32,904 bases of DNA, taken from contig CALDUE010000075.1 in the NCBI GenBank assembly GCA_937923485.1, positions 1 through 32,904 of the forward strand. The letters run 5' to 3'. Shown piece by piece: positions 1-8,226 of this stretch. This DNA comes from an uncultured Saprospiraceae bacterium. Lineage in GTDB: Bacteria; Bacteroidota; Bacteroidia; Chitinophagales; Saprospiraceae. The position numbers and the translations under genes were made by a program. The notes beneath the pieces are model-generated. The model worked only from the letters and a program-made list of their open reading frames with translations, searched no databases and was not told the origin of the DNA. The stretch's first letter is position 1. Every line of letters begins with the position of its first letter.

Positions 1-1800
1 AGTAGCACGGGACACTTCAGTATCCACAACTGTAACATCTACGGTTGCATCACAAATGTCAGTCGCTGTTGCCATCGTCGTTGGCAGTGGATCACCACAT
101 GTTAGATCTTCAGTTGCAGGTACACTCGCAAACGTTGGTGCAGTTGTATCCTCAATCGTTACAATCTGACTTGCAGTCGTCGTGTTGCCACATGCATCAG
201 TCGCAGTAAACGTGCGAATAATCACATCACCTGCACAGCTTGCTGCTCCCGCAGACTCTGCAACTGTTACTACAACTGAAGCATCACATACATCGGTCGC
301 CGTTGCCATGTCACTTGGTGTAGCATCGCCACACTCAATTGTAACTGCTGATGGTACTGAAGCAAAGACTGGTGCTGTCGTATCCTCAATGGTTACGATC
401 TGACTTGCTGTAGTTGTATTACCACATGCATCTGTCGCCGTAAACGTGCGAACAACAGCATCGCCTGCACAGCTCGAAGCACCTACTGAGTTTGCAACGG
501 TGACTACTACTGATGCATCACATACATCGGTCGCCGTTGCCATATCCGTTGGAAGTGCGTCGCCACACTCAATTGTAACTGCTGCTGGTACTGAAGCAAA
601 GACTGGAGCGGTTGTATCCTCAATTGTGATCACCTGCGTTGAAGTAATCACATTTCCGTCAGCATCAGATGCTGTAAATGTTCTTGTTATTACGCTAGTC
701 AAACCACAATCAGCAACCTCTGTATCAGCTGGTGTAACAGTCAATGCTCCATCACAACCATCGTTTGCAACTGCAAGGTCGGTTGGTAAAGCATCACCAC
801 ACTCAAGCGTTACATCTGCTGGCACGCTCGTCCAAGTTGGTACACCTGAATCTGAGTAGTTCACAATCTGTACTGCTGTCGCAGTATTACCGCAATTATC
901 AGTCGCGGTAAACGTGCGATGAATAACGTACTCGTTTGCTGATGCACGAGAAACTTCTGCTTCTGCTACTGTAACATCAACATTTGAATCGCAAATATCG
1001 GTAGCGGTTGCCATCGTCGTCGGAAGCGCAGCCCCACAGGAGAGATTTGCTGTTGGTGGTACACTTGCGAACGTCGGATCGGTCGTGTCTTCTATCGTTA
1101 CGATTTGACTTGCGGTCGCTGTGTTACCACAATCATCGGTCGCAGTAAATGTGCGAATAATCGCATCACCTGCACAGCTCGCTGCTCCTGCAGACTCTGC
1201 AACTGTTACTACTACTGAAGCATCACATGCATCGGTCGCCGTTGCCATAACGCTTGGTGTAGCATCACCACACTCAATTGTAACTGCTGCTGGCACACTC
1301 GCAAACGTTGGTGCAGTTGTATCAGTAATCGTTACAATCTGTGAAGCAGTCGCCGTATTGCCGCAATCATCTGTTGCAGTGAACGTGCGAACAACCGCAT
1401 CGCCTGCACAACTTGATGCACCTACTGAGTTTGCAACGGTAACTACTACTGATGCATCACATACATCGGTAGCCGTTGCCATATCTGTTGGAAGTGCGTC
1501 GCCACACTCAATTGTAACTGCTGCTGGTACTGAAGCAAATGTTGGTGCTGTATTATCGGTGATGGTAATCACCTGAGTAGCCGTTGCAGTATTACCACAA
1601 TCATCTGTCGCAGTAAATGTCCTAATAACTTCACCTCCAGCGCAGCTTGATGCTCCTGCTGATGTGGCAACGGTGACTGATGGAGGTTCGCAATTATCTG
1701 TAGCAATAGCCATCGTTGTTGGTAAAGCATCTCCACACTCAATCGTAACTGCTATAGGAACGGATGTAAAAATTGGATTCTCCGTTTCCCTTGTATCAAC
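1..1800 (-). repeat. Tandem HYR-like repeats (about 78 aa, 8 copies in window)
   Basis: Eight units are visible inside the giant protein. Their ECGD/SCGA/TCGD signatures end at 102, 336, 570, 804, 1041, 1275, 1509 and 1740, so the step is 231-237 bp (about 78 residues). Units ending at 102, 336 and 570 match those ending at 1041, 1275 and 1509 at exactly 939 bp (313 residues). This shows that a block of about four units was duplicated. The units ending at 804 and 1740 are more diverged and sit 936 bp apart. The array continues past the left edge. The antisense strand of the repeats is also open and gives repetitive spurious frames. Confidence 0.9.
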
Positions 1801-4800
1801 GGTCTGAGTTTCAGAATCTGTGCACGAGCCCCGAGTAACTTCCAGAGTTACCGTATTTGTACCACAATTAGAAAAGCTAACGTTATGCGGTCCAATTCCT
1901 GTCGCGGTAGAAATGGAAGCATTAGAACCAAAAGTCCAAGAGTACGTAGTTCCAGAAGGTTGAGCTATTGCAGAGAATGAAACTGTTGCGTCTACGCAAT
2001 CGTCTCCAGAATAGTCAATTATTGCGCTAGCGCCACAGTCAGGATCATCACAATCCGTCAGGCCATCAAGGTCATTGTCAATCCCATCATTGCATATCTC
2101 AGGGACGCCGACAGTTGTTACACCACTAAACTCTGAAGTATTAGCAACAGGACCGGCTTGCGTTGCAATCGAAGTAATTATATCTGATTCAGCGAGACCA
2201 GAACCCGCTACGTCAAAAACGAACTCAAACCTCGTCTCAGTTTTCACAACTGTATTACCAGTACCATCATCTGTATAATTACCAATTGAACCATCTAAGT
2301 CATCGGCACTTCCTTCGATAAAAGTTCCGAGGTACGTCTCTCCTTCACCAAATGAGGTGGAATAGCCAACAGGGAGTGGACTTGGATTAGGTCCGGCATC
2401 GGCAATGTAGAAATCCACAATAGAACCAGGACGAGTATATCCTGTAACGGTCAACTGAGATCCATCAAGCGTTGTAGACTCAATAATCGGCATGTTGATC
2501 CTACCATTCGGCCCATTATCAAAATCACCGTCATCGTTACTATCCACTCCCTTGGATGTCAAATCAATACCTAGCTCACCGTTATTTCCAAAGACATTAT
2601 TCCTCAAACAATTATTTTCGCGAACTCCAGTCGTTACATGAATCCCTGTCCCTGAGTTATTTCTAACAATATTACCAATTTCGGAAATATTCGTGTTTGT
2701 AAAAGTTGAACTACATCCAACTCCAATATTCTCAGTATCTGTACCAACTACTATAATTCCATCGCCTCCATTACCTAAAGGTGTAAGGCCATCGGCACCA
2801 ACACCTACGTAGTTTCCTGCAACTATAGAATTCCTTTGCTCACGGACTACTATGCCGTGGCCTGAGTTACCACTAACCACATTTCTTTCCGTGACGTCAT
2901 TAACACCGTCACCGTTTGTTCCAATAATCGTATTGTCGTTAAACCTAATAGTGTGTATTGCATAGTTACCATTTCCTATCGCAGCGTTTCCAGTTATATC
3001 CGTTCCAACATAATTTCCTGCAATTGTAGTATTAAGATTATCGCCTGTATAATCAATCCAAATTCCTTCATTAATATTACCAGAAATTACATTTCGTTCT
3101 AAAACATCCCCTGTACCATCAGCATCAGTACCAATAAGCGTATTACTTGATCCATCAATGATTCTAATACCATTAAGGTTGGGAACCATGTTTAATCCCA
3201 AAGCATCTAAACCTATATAGTTACCAGAAATTCTAGTATCGTCCGATTGATCCAAACGTATTCCTGAGCTCCCTGATCCTGAAATGACGTTTTTATATAA
3301 GGTTCCGTCAGTTTGTGTCAACCGATCATCATATCCAATCACATTCTCACCCGTTGTGCGATCTAACTCTATACCACAGAAATCGTGTCCAACATTTGAT
3401 AGACCGGTTCTATCAAGACCAATCCAGTTACCCGCAATCAATATGCCCTCAGATCTATTGGTATATATGCCTCTCAGGAAGTTTGAAATGATATTTCCTT
3501 CATTAGCATCATTGCTCCCATCGCCGTTAGTTCCGATGAAGCCACCGTCAAAGTCCTGAAAAAGAATCGCATATGCACCACCTTTGGGAGGAATTGAGCC
3601 TGACGCTAATATTCCGATACTATTACCCCAAATATGGATATTCGAACTCCCCGCATGTTCAGAGCGAACACCTCTATTAAATTCAGTGATTGAGAAACCT
3701 GATATCTGAACAAAGTCTGCTTCTAAGCGAATACCATCAAAGGCCAAGGATCCGGTAAGTTGTACTTGCAGAATGCGATCAGAATTCCCCCCTTGTACTG
3801 CACCTCTCTGGGTATAACCAGTGAGATGCGTGTATGCATCAGTAATTCTTGGCAGTGTAGAACTCAGTGCCAATGTATGGGGGCCGGCACCTGGGATCAT
3901 AAACAAAGAGTGATCCCATCCTGATGTTTTGGCGAAAGCTGGATAAGGTCCTAGTGGATCTTTTTCTTGGTCAAGATTTGTGTTGGATAGCTCATTTGCA
4001 TTTTCAACCATTTGAGCAAGTGATCCCTGACCTCTTGCATTTGTATTTACAATAGTATTGAAGTTAAAACCAAAATCGTTCTCTGAATGAGATCCAGTGA
4101 CAGATACGGTTATTAAAGATTGAGGCTCTCTTGAAGTTGTGCTCAATGAGCTGAGGGACGCATTTGAAGTATTAGCAAGTGCATCAAGCTTAGAAGGATC
4201 AGCACCTCCAACCTCATTCCTTTCTAATGAAGTATAAGACGACTTAAAGGTTTGAACAGCGATCGGTGTATTACCGGTTGAATTACTTGCCCGATTAGAA
4301 TTGACTGTAGAACTAACAACCCTAACCTGATAGGATGCAAGGCTTAATGAAGAAAACGTGTAAAGGCCGTCTGCATTAGAAGTTGTTGAAGTAACAAAAG
4401 CTCCAGCGCTAGTATAAAGTTCAACACGTGCACCATCTACGCCAATCGCGCCAGCGGCCCAACCACTAGCCGTAGCCGAAGAGTTCGCCTCGTTATAGGT
4501 GCGCCCTCTTCCTCCTCCGTAGTTGATGTCCTCAAAGATTCGACCTGTGATCTCACCGCACCCTTCATCCGTCTGCCCATCAAGGTTGTCATCAATACCA
4601 TTGCCACACTCCTCTGGACAGCTAATGCGAATTTCAAAACATGTATTAGGGGCTGTACAGGTTGGTCCTGTAGGTTGCACGCATACAGTTCCTATGTCTC
4701 CTGGAATGAGAGACGATAAATCTAATTCAACATTTGTTGTTCCATCACCTGAGGCAATTGACCCAACGGAAGTAGTCCACATATAACTAGTGGCACCTGG

Positions 4801-5211
4801 CACAGCAGAAATGTAGAAGTTATCCGTCCCTGGAGAACAAGCATCATACGTACAACCTATAATTTGAGCGTAACCTGGATAAACAATGTCGCCATTGTTG
4901 TCCCTAACAGCAATTGCATAGTTTCCCCAAGACTGGCCAATGACCGTTATGTCACCACTTCCATTTGGAGTAAGATTATTGGCGACCCACGTGGCGCCAT
5001 TATCGAGTGAAACGTCATACGGACTCGCTCCGGACGAAACAGAATTTATTCGAATATTTATTTGACCATCAGCAGTCGTGCAATCAGAAACATCTGTTGT
5101 TGAGATGTCATCTATCGTAAATGCACCACTTTGCCCATAGGCATCGGAGCTCATCGCAATAGAGAACAGTAAAAAGAAGAGTGTACTGACGACCGGGACT
5201 GTCTTTGCCAT
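1..5211 (-). CDS. Giant secreted beta-helix / HYR-like repeat protein, 3' end outside window
   Basis: The frame is open without a stop from an ATG at 5209-5211 to the left edge, giving 1,737 codons with no C-terminus. Residues 1 to about 27 form a signal peptide (hydrophobic STLFFLLFSIAM, then DAYGQS). An Asn/Asp-rich calcium-type motif (CGNGIDDNLDGQTDEGC) lies near 200-217 and a second (CNDGIDNDLDGLTDCDDPDC) near 1035-1057. Between them are an SdrD/Cna-B-like domain (about 218-330, GEITGRIFEDIN onward) and a parallel beta-helix (about 440-915) with repeated NVISGN and GNYIGLD rungs. A PKD-like domain (about 1058-1135, YSWTFG) follows, then eight HYR-like repeats with ECGD, FTATD.CGNT and TIEDTTAPTF signatures. 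By family knowledge such proteins are cell-surface or released adhesins or matrix proteins in Bacteroidota, often exported by the type IX system. The sorting domain would lie beyond the window, so that route is inferred. The binding target is unknown. Confidence 0.9.
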   Translation of the reverse strand, partial: MAKTVPVVSTLFFLLFSIAMSSDAYGQSGAFTIDDISTTDVSDCTTADGQINIRINSVSSGASPYDVSLDNGATWVANNLTPNGSGDITVIGQSWGNYAIAVRDNNGDIVYPGYAQIIGCTYDACSPGTDNFYISAVPGATSYMWTTSVGSIASGDGTTNVELDLSSLIPGDIGTVCVQPTGPTCTAPNTCFEIRISCPEECGNGIDDNLDGQTDEGCGEITGRIFEDINYGGGRGRTYNEANSSATASGWAAGAIGVDGARVELYTSAGAFVTSTTSNADGLYTFSSLSLASYQVRVVSSTVNSNRASNSTGNTPIAVQTFKSSYTSLERNEVGGADPSKLDALANTSNASLSSLSTTSREPQSLITVSVTGSHSENDFGFNFNTIVNTNARGQGSLAQMVENANELSNTNLDQEKDPLGPYPAFAKTSGWDHSLFMIPGAGPHTLALSSTLPRITDAYTHLTGYTQRGAVQGGNSDRILQVQLTGSLAFDGIRLEADFVQISGFSITEFNRGVRSEHAGSSNIHIWGNSIGILASGSIPPKGGAYAILFQDFDGGFIGTNGDGSNDANEGNIISNFLRGIYTNRSEGILIAGNWIGLDRTGLSNVGHDFCGIELDRTTGENVIGYDDRLTQTDGTLYKNVISGSGSSGIRLDQSDDTRISGNYIGLDALGLNMVPNLNGIRIIDGSSNTLIGTDADGTGDVLERNVISGNINEGIWIDYTGDNLNTTIAGNYVGTDITGNAAIGNGNYAIHTIRFNDNTIIGTNGDGVNDVTERNVVSGNSGHGIVVREQRNSIVAGNYVGVGADGLTPLGNGGDGIIVVGTDTENIGVGCSSTFTNTNISEIGNIVRNNSGTGIHVTTGVRENNCLRNNVFGNNGELGIDLTSKGVDSNDDGDFDNGPNGRINMPIIESTTLDGSQLTVTGYTRPGSIVDFYIADAGPNPSPLPVGYSTSFGEGETYLGTFIEGSADDLDGSIGNYTDDGTGNTVVKTETRFEFVFDVAGSGLAESDIITSIATQAGPVANTSEFSGVTTVGVPEICNDGIDNDLDGLTDCDDPDCGASAIIDYSGDDCVDATVSFSAIAQPSGTTYSWTFGSNASISTATGIGPHNVSFSNCGTNTVTLEVTRGSCTDSETQTVDTRETENPIFTSVPIAVTIECGDALPTTMAIATDNCEPPSVTVATSAGASSCAGGEVIRTFTATDDCGNTATATQVITITDNTAPTFASVPAAVTIECGDALPTDMATATDVCDASVVVTVANSVGASSCAGDAVVRTFTATDDCGNTATASQIVTITDTTAPTFASVPAAVTIECGDATPSVMATATDACDASVVVTVAESAGAASCAGDAIIRTFTATDDCGNTATASQIVTIEDTTDPTFASVPPTANLSCGAALPTTMATATDICDSNVDVTVAEAEVSRASANEYVIHRTFTATDNCGNTATAVQIVNYSDSGVPTWTSVPADVTLECGDALPTDLAVANDGCDGALTVTPADTEVADCGLTSVITRTFTASDADGNVITSTQVITIEDTTAPVFASVPAAVTIECGDALPTDMATATDVCDASVVVTVANSVGASSCAGDAVVRTFTATDACGNTTTASQIVTIEDTTAPVFASVPSAVTIECGDATPSDMATATDVCDASVVVTVAESAGAASCAGDVIIRTFTATDACGNTTTASQIVTIEDTTAPTFASVPATEDLTCGDPLPTTMATATDICDATVDVTVVDTEVSRAT
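2580..3640 (-). repeat. Parallel beta-helix rung repeats within the giant protein
   Basis: The protein repeats the phrases NVISGN (variants NIISN, NVVSGN, NIVRNN), GIxxxxxxxxxxIAGNYIGLD and GTNGDGxND several times, with roughly 60-70 residues between equivalent positions. This is the pattern of right-handed beta-helix (PbH1/NosD-like) surface proteins. Here the turns are Asn/Gly/Asp-rich. The catalytic residues of polysaccharide lyases cannot be assigned, so a structural or adhesive role is as likely as an enzymatic one. Confidence 0.75.
3926..3939 (-). repeat. Iterated 15-mer motif, 14-base copy
   Basis: GTTTTGGCGAAAGC on the plus strand; in the sense of the minus-strand giant gene it reads GCTTTCGCCAAAAC. 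It encodes AFAKT in PAFAKTSG, just before the beta-helix. The fifteenth base differs. Confidence 0.8.
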
Positions 5212-5268
5212 AATTAGTTGATAACTAGAGACTTTATGGCACAAAACACCTGAGAATAGCCTAACATT

Positions 5269-5285
5269 CCTTCTTGAAAAGAAGG
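5269..5285 (-). promoter_or_regulatory. Hairpin in the 5' leader of the giant gene
   Basis: A perfect 7-bp inverted repeat with a 3-base loop lies about 58 bp upstream of the start codon. It is not followed by a T-run in either direction, so it could be an operator or an mRNA stem rather than a terminator. Its function is unknown. Confidence 0.3.
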
Positions 5286-5671
5286 TCTTAACGGACTGAA
5301 ATTGTAGGTAGAGTTCTCCCATGATGGTATTTGTGCCATGTGGCGTAGGGCAAAAGCTGTACCACGGATGAGCAGAACTTATATATAATAAATCGCCATT
5401 CTTACTGGGTTTCTGGCATTTCAACTGCTCGATTTTGCCAGTCGCCTCATCTATTCGACGTAACATATTCATCCAATCTACCAGTATGAGGGTAGCTATG
5501 GTTCTATGCGCTTTCTAAACATCGAGTACAAAGTCCTACATTCTAATCCCTTGGAGAGAATTCCAAGACGTCCTATTCCATCTTATAGAAGTAATATGCA
5601 ATCAGTCAATTTTCGCCATAACTCCAATTCTATCGCATATAAGCAATACGCGATCGGTCTGAAAAATCCAC

Positions 5672-5746
5672 TCATTCGTATTTCTACGATTTACGTTTTG
5701 AGCCCTCAACTAGACTCTTCATTCGTATTTCTACAATTTACGTTTT
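5672..5746. repeat. Two 28-bp direct repeats, 47-bp spacing
   Basis: Copies at 5672-5699 and 5719-5746 differ at a single base (G versus A at the 17th position). Both start with TCATTCGTATTTCTAC and end with TTTACGTTTT. The start-to-start distance is 47 bp, about 4.5 helical turns. They lie 460-535 bp upstream of the giant gene. They could be binding sites for a direct-repeat regulator such as a LytTR-type protein, or members of a dispersed ATTTACG-rich intergenic repeat family. The sequence alone does not decide. Confidence 0.6.
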
Positions 5747-5915
5747 AAACATTCAAATACCTGACAATCAATTACATAGCTCAGTTCTCAACCCATAATA
5801 TACAGGGCCTCAACCTAATTAGAGACCCAAGGACTAAAACTCCCTATCTAACATGTGCAGTTTGCGATAAGTCGTCTTCACTATATTTCCCAGCAGAAGT
5901 ACCCGCATCAAAAAT

Positions 5916-5937
5916 GGCCTTTGCATTAGCAAAGGCC
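5916..5937 (-). terminator. Intrinsic terminator of the cysteine synthase gene
   Basis: A perfect 9-bp stem (GGCCTTTGC / GCAAAGGCC) with an ATTA loop is followed on the minus strand by ATTTTTG. It lies 66-87 bp past the stop of the cysteine synthase gene, as expected for its rho-independent terminator. It also separates that gene from the giant gene downstream. Confidence 0.8.
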
Positions 5938-6002
5938 CTTTGGGGATAGATCCGTGAAAAGAGCTCTATACACTTTTAGGCAGACGCCCGTGGATGAATG
6001 TG

Positions 6003-6959
6003 CTACTCCTCAGCTCCTTCGAAAATCCGCGCATAGTCTGCGCTGTACTTCGTAAAGTCATCGGCAAAAGTAGTTACTACTACTCCACTATCAAGTTGCT
6101 CTGCAACCTTAATTGCTCCCGCTAAATTGCCAGCAGCCGAAGGACTCAATAGTAATCCCTCTTCAAGCGCAACGCGCTTCACCATGGCATCCGCTTCAAT
6201 ATTACTGACAGTGATGATTCGGTTAGGAACGTCCTTATCATAAATCGGTGGGATACGACCAGTAGTTGCCATATGCTTCCAACCTTCAAACGTGTGCTCG
6301 CCAGAATCAGGTTGCAAGGCAACGATCTCGACTCCTTTCACATTCTCTTTTAGAAACCGTCCGACCCCCATCTGCGTGCCAGAAGTGCCCATCGCAGATA
6401 CAAAATGGGTCACTTCACCCTTGGTTTGAGCTAAAATCTCTGGGCCTGTAGTGGCATAATGCGCTCCCCAATTATCAGGATTACCATATTGATCAGCCAA
6501 GAAATACTTCTCTGGATCGCCTTCGTAAAAGGCTTTTACTTGCCGTTGACTTCCATCAACACCAAGATCACCTGGCGTCAAAACGAGATCAGCACCTAGG
6601 GTTCGCATCATGCTTATGCGCTCTTTACTGGCCGTTTCTGGAAGACAGATCTTTACGGGCAACCCTAAGGCAGCAGCAACGGCACTATAGGCAATGCCAG
6701 TATTACCACTCGTCGCATCCAGCAAGATTTGACCTTTTCCATAGTCTCCTCGCTCAATCGCTTGTTTAATAATATTAAATGCAGGTCGGGATTTTACACT
6801 TCCGCCGAGTTGCATCCATTCGAGCTTAGCTAATACTCTCACACCAGCTTTCGCGAAAACACCTTTAAATTCATATAAGGGCGTATTCCCAATAAGACTA
6901 GAAACGTGTGCTACACGCTTAGCTAAGGGACGGTCCGTTTTGTTTGTGATGATGGTCAT
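6003..6959 (-). CDS. cysM: Cysteine synthase, CysM-type PLP enzyme
   Basis: This is a fold-type II PLP enzyme that makes cysteine from an activated serine and sulfide (O-acetylserine or O-phosphoserine) in the cytoplasm. From the ATG at 6959 the protein has 318 residues, normal for the family. Visible motifs are GNTPL (24-28), the PLP-lysine motif GGSVKSR (Lys56), the substrate loop SGNTG (84-88) and the phosphate-binding SAMGTSGT loop. The LQPDSGEHTFEGWKHM region resembles CysM proteins more than CysK. The frame extends upstream to an ATG at 7013, but those 18 residues carry no family similarity and mainly contain the iterated 15-mer, so I prefer 6959. A near-palindromic relative of the motif lies at 6847-6860. 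The gene is followed by a strong terminator. CysK versus CysM substrate preference is uncertain. Confidence 0.88.
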   Translation of the reverse strand: MTIITNKTDRPLAKRVAHVSSLIGNTPLYEFKGVFAKAGVRVLAKLEWMQLGGSVKSRPAFNIIKQAIERGDYGKGQILLDATSGNTGIAYSAVAAALGLPVKICLPETASKERISMMRTLGADLVLTPGDLGVDGSQRQVKAFYEGDPEKYFLADQYGNPDNWGAHYATTGPEILAQTKGEVTHFVSAMGTSGTQMGVGRFLKENVKGVEIVALQPDSGEHTFEGWKHMATTGRIPPIYDKDVPNRIITVSNIEADAMVKRVALEEGLLLSPSAAGNLAGAIKVAEQLDSGVVVTTFADDFTKYSADYARIFEGAEE

Positions 6960-6965
6960 GGGTTT

Positions 6966-6980
6966 GGTTTTGGCGAAAGC
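6966..6980 (-). repeat. Iterated 15-mer motif, exact copy
   Basis: GGTTTTGGCGAAAGC on plus; GCTTTCGCCAAAACC in the sense of the minus-strand cysM. It ends 6 bases before the preferred ATG (6957-6959), in the ribosome-binding region, or would encode AFAKT if the longer start at 7013 were used. Confidence 0.9.
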
Positions 6981-7223
6981 TGAGCGTAACCAAGGAGGTT
7001 TGAGGCTCAACATAAAAGCAACATATGTTCCAATTAGCTTTCCAAACTTGGGGATTAAACGCTAAGCGCTGTAAAGCATTTAAACGCCTACACTCAACAC
7101 AAAGGTTCAAGCAGAACTAGCCTAGTATGGTAATCCCCTTTACATCAACGCCAGTATTTCAACCTTTCTCGGTCAAATAATTCAGTCGGAATAAACTCTT
7201 GTCGGTATTTCACAAAGAGCTAG

Positions 7224-7253
7224 CTCTCAGGAAGAGCAAAAGTCTTCTGAGAG
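7224..7253 (-). terminator. Possible terC terminator hairpin
   Basis: An imperfect stem (CTCTCAG, one bulged base, AAGA / TCTTCTGAGAG) lies 48-77 bp after the terC stop. On the minus strand it is followed by a weak T-containing tract (CTAGCTCTTTG). The poor T-run makes this tentative. Confidence 0.35.
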
Positions 7254-7270
7254 ATATTTAACAGCTCGCG

Positions 7271-7285
7271 GGTTTTGGCGAAAGC
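7271..7285 (-). repeat. Iterated 15-mer motif, exact intergenic copy
   Basis: GGTTTTGGCGAAAGC on plus, 15 bases beyond the terC stop. In the transcript of terC it reads GCTTTCGCCAAAACC, the same sense orientation as the coding copies, although nothing is coded here. Confidence 0.9.
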
Positions 7286-7300
7286 CTAAGTCTGAGACGC

Positions 7301-8155
7301 CTAGTCCTGAAGTAAGCCCTCTGCCTTAGCTTCCTCTCCATATCCATGTAATTGGACTGGAGTGTCGACTTTTTTGCGCAGCTTCATGTTAAGGAATTCA
7401 ACTCCCAATGAGAACGCAATGGCGAAATACAGATAGCCTTTAGGGATAGCCCCGACCGAGCTCCCGCCAATCTCAAGATGGCCCAAGTGGGCGCCTTCTG
7501 CCAATAGTGTAAAGCCAATGAGAATAAGAAAGGCCATGCCCAACATCTGGACTGTGGGGTTCTTATTGACAAATCGCGCTACAGGCATAGCTCCAACAAT
7601 CATGACCCCAACACTCACAATCACCGCGATGATCATGATGACCAATGCACCTTCGACACCATTGGTCATTCCGACAGCCGTGAGAATAGAATCGAAAGAG
7701 AAAACGATGTTAATCACCACAATTTGGCTCACGATGCTAGAGAAAGAGACCCCCCGCTTCTTTGATCCTCCTCCAGTAGGTCCTTCCGCATGACCGTCTA
7801 GCTTGTGATGTATTTCTGTTGTGGCTTTGTAGATCAAGAAAACACCACCGAGCAAAAGGATGAGCCCTTGTCCTGTGAAACCGAAGGAGAGGAAATCCCC
7901 ATGATAGCTTGCCCACGAGAAGGGTTCCTGCAAACTTGTCAACCAAGTAATCCCAAACAGCAAGGCTACACGCAGTACCATCGCGCCAACGAGGCCGATA
8001 TTGGTTGCTTTCTTTTGCTCATTTTCAGGCAACTTATTCGCCGCAATAGAAATGAAAATGATGTTATCAATACCAAGAACAATCTCAAGAAAGGTGAGCG
8101 TGAGTAAACTCAACCAAACTGAAGCATTGGCAAAATCAGGGAGTATCATATCCAT
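7301..8155 (-). CDS. TerC family integral membrane protein
   Basis: A polytopic membrane protein of the TerC/YgdQ-like family, which is linked by family knowledge to metal-ion (for example manganese) handling and tellurite resistance. From the ATG at 8155 it has 284 residues; an ATG two codons later (8149) is also possible. The open frame extends upstream only to a TTG. The family signature is visible as TFLEIVLGIDNIIFISI near the N-terminus and again as NIVFSFDSILTAVGM in the second half, each with the membrane-embedded acidic residue thought to bind metal. Several hydrophobic segments alternate with a charged, Gly-rich cytoplasmic loop (KLDGHAEGPTGGGSKKR). The upstream gap to the divergent DUF6495 gene is short (about 70 bp), so their promoters must overlap. 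The ion transported is not predictable. Confidence 0.85.
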   Translation of the reverse strand: MDMILPDFANASVWLSLLTLTFLEIVLGIDNIIFISIAANKLPENEQKKATNIGLVGAMVLRVALLFGITWLTSLQEPFSWASYHGDFLSFGFTGQGLILLLGGVFLIYKATTEIHHKLDGHAEGPTGGGSKKRGVSFSSIVSQIVVINIVFSFDSILTAVGMTNGVEGALVIMIIAVIVSVGVMIVGAMPVARFVNKNPTVQMLGMAFLILIGFTLLAEGAHLGHLEIGGSSVGAIPKGYLYFAIAFSLGVEFLNMKLRKKVDTPVQLHGYGEEAKAEGLLQD

Positions 8156-8226
8156 ACGGCAATGATACAAGATGTAAACAATAATTCGGGCTATGCTTTA
8201 CTATTCTCAACTTGTAACCTTGTGAC

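Larger units (their letters stand above)
5212..6002. other. 791-bp intergenic leader upstream of the giant gene
   Basis: No convincing gene lies here. The longest frame (5506-5748, plus) is 80 codons of low-complexity, hydrophobic-poor sequence without a family signature. The stretch holds a 7-bp-arm hairpin at 5269-5285 (CCTTCTT, loop GAA, AAGAAGG) about 58 bp before the giant gene's ATG, the pair of 28-bp direct repeats at 5672-5746, and a terminator hairpin at 5916-5937. It must contain the promoter of the minus-strand giant gene, but I could not find a clear TTTG / TAnnTTTG pair. Confidence 0.6.
6960..7300. other. Intergenic region between terC and cysM
   Basis: This gap holds two exact copies of the iterated 15-mer (6966-6980 and 7271-7285), an imperfect hairpin at 7224-7253, and a 10-bp palindrome AACATATGTT at 7020-7029. 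No gene and no clear Bacteroidota promoter were recognised. Both flanking genes are on the minus strand, so the gap is the terC 3' region and the cysM leader. Confidence 0.5.

Noticed and set aside
182-1576. Long plus-strand frames over the HYR-like repeats
   Set aside because: They are antisense shadows of the repeat array. Their internal repetition mirrors the 78-residue period of the real minus-strand frame.
5506-5748. 80-codon plus-strand open frame in the leader of the giant gene
   Set aside because: Its composition is biased, the 28-bp direct repeats produce its C-terminal repetition, and no family signature or initiation context is visible.
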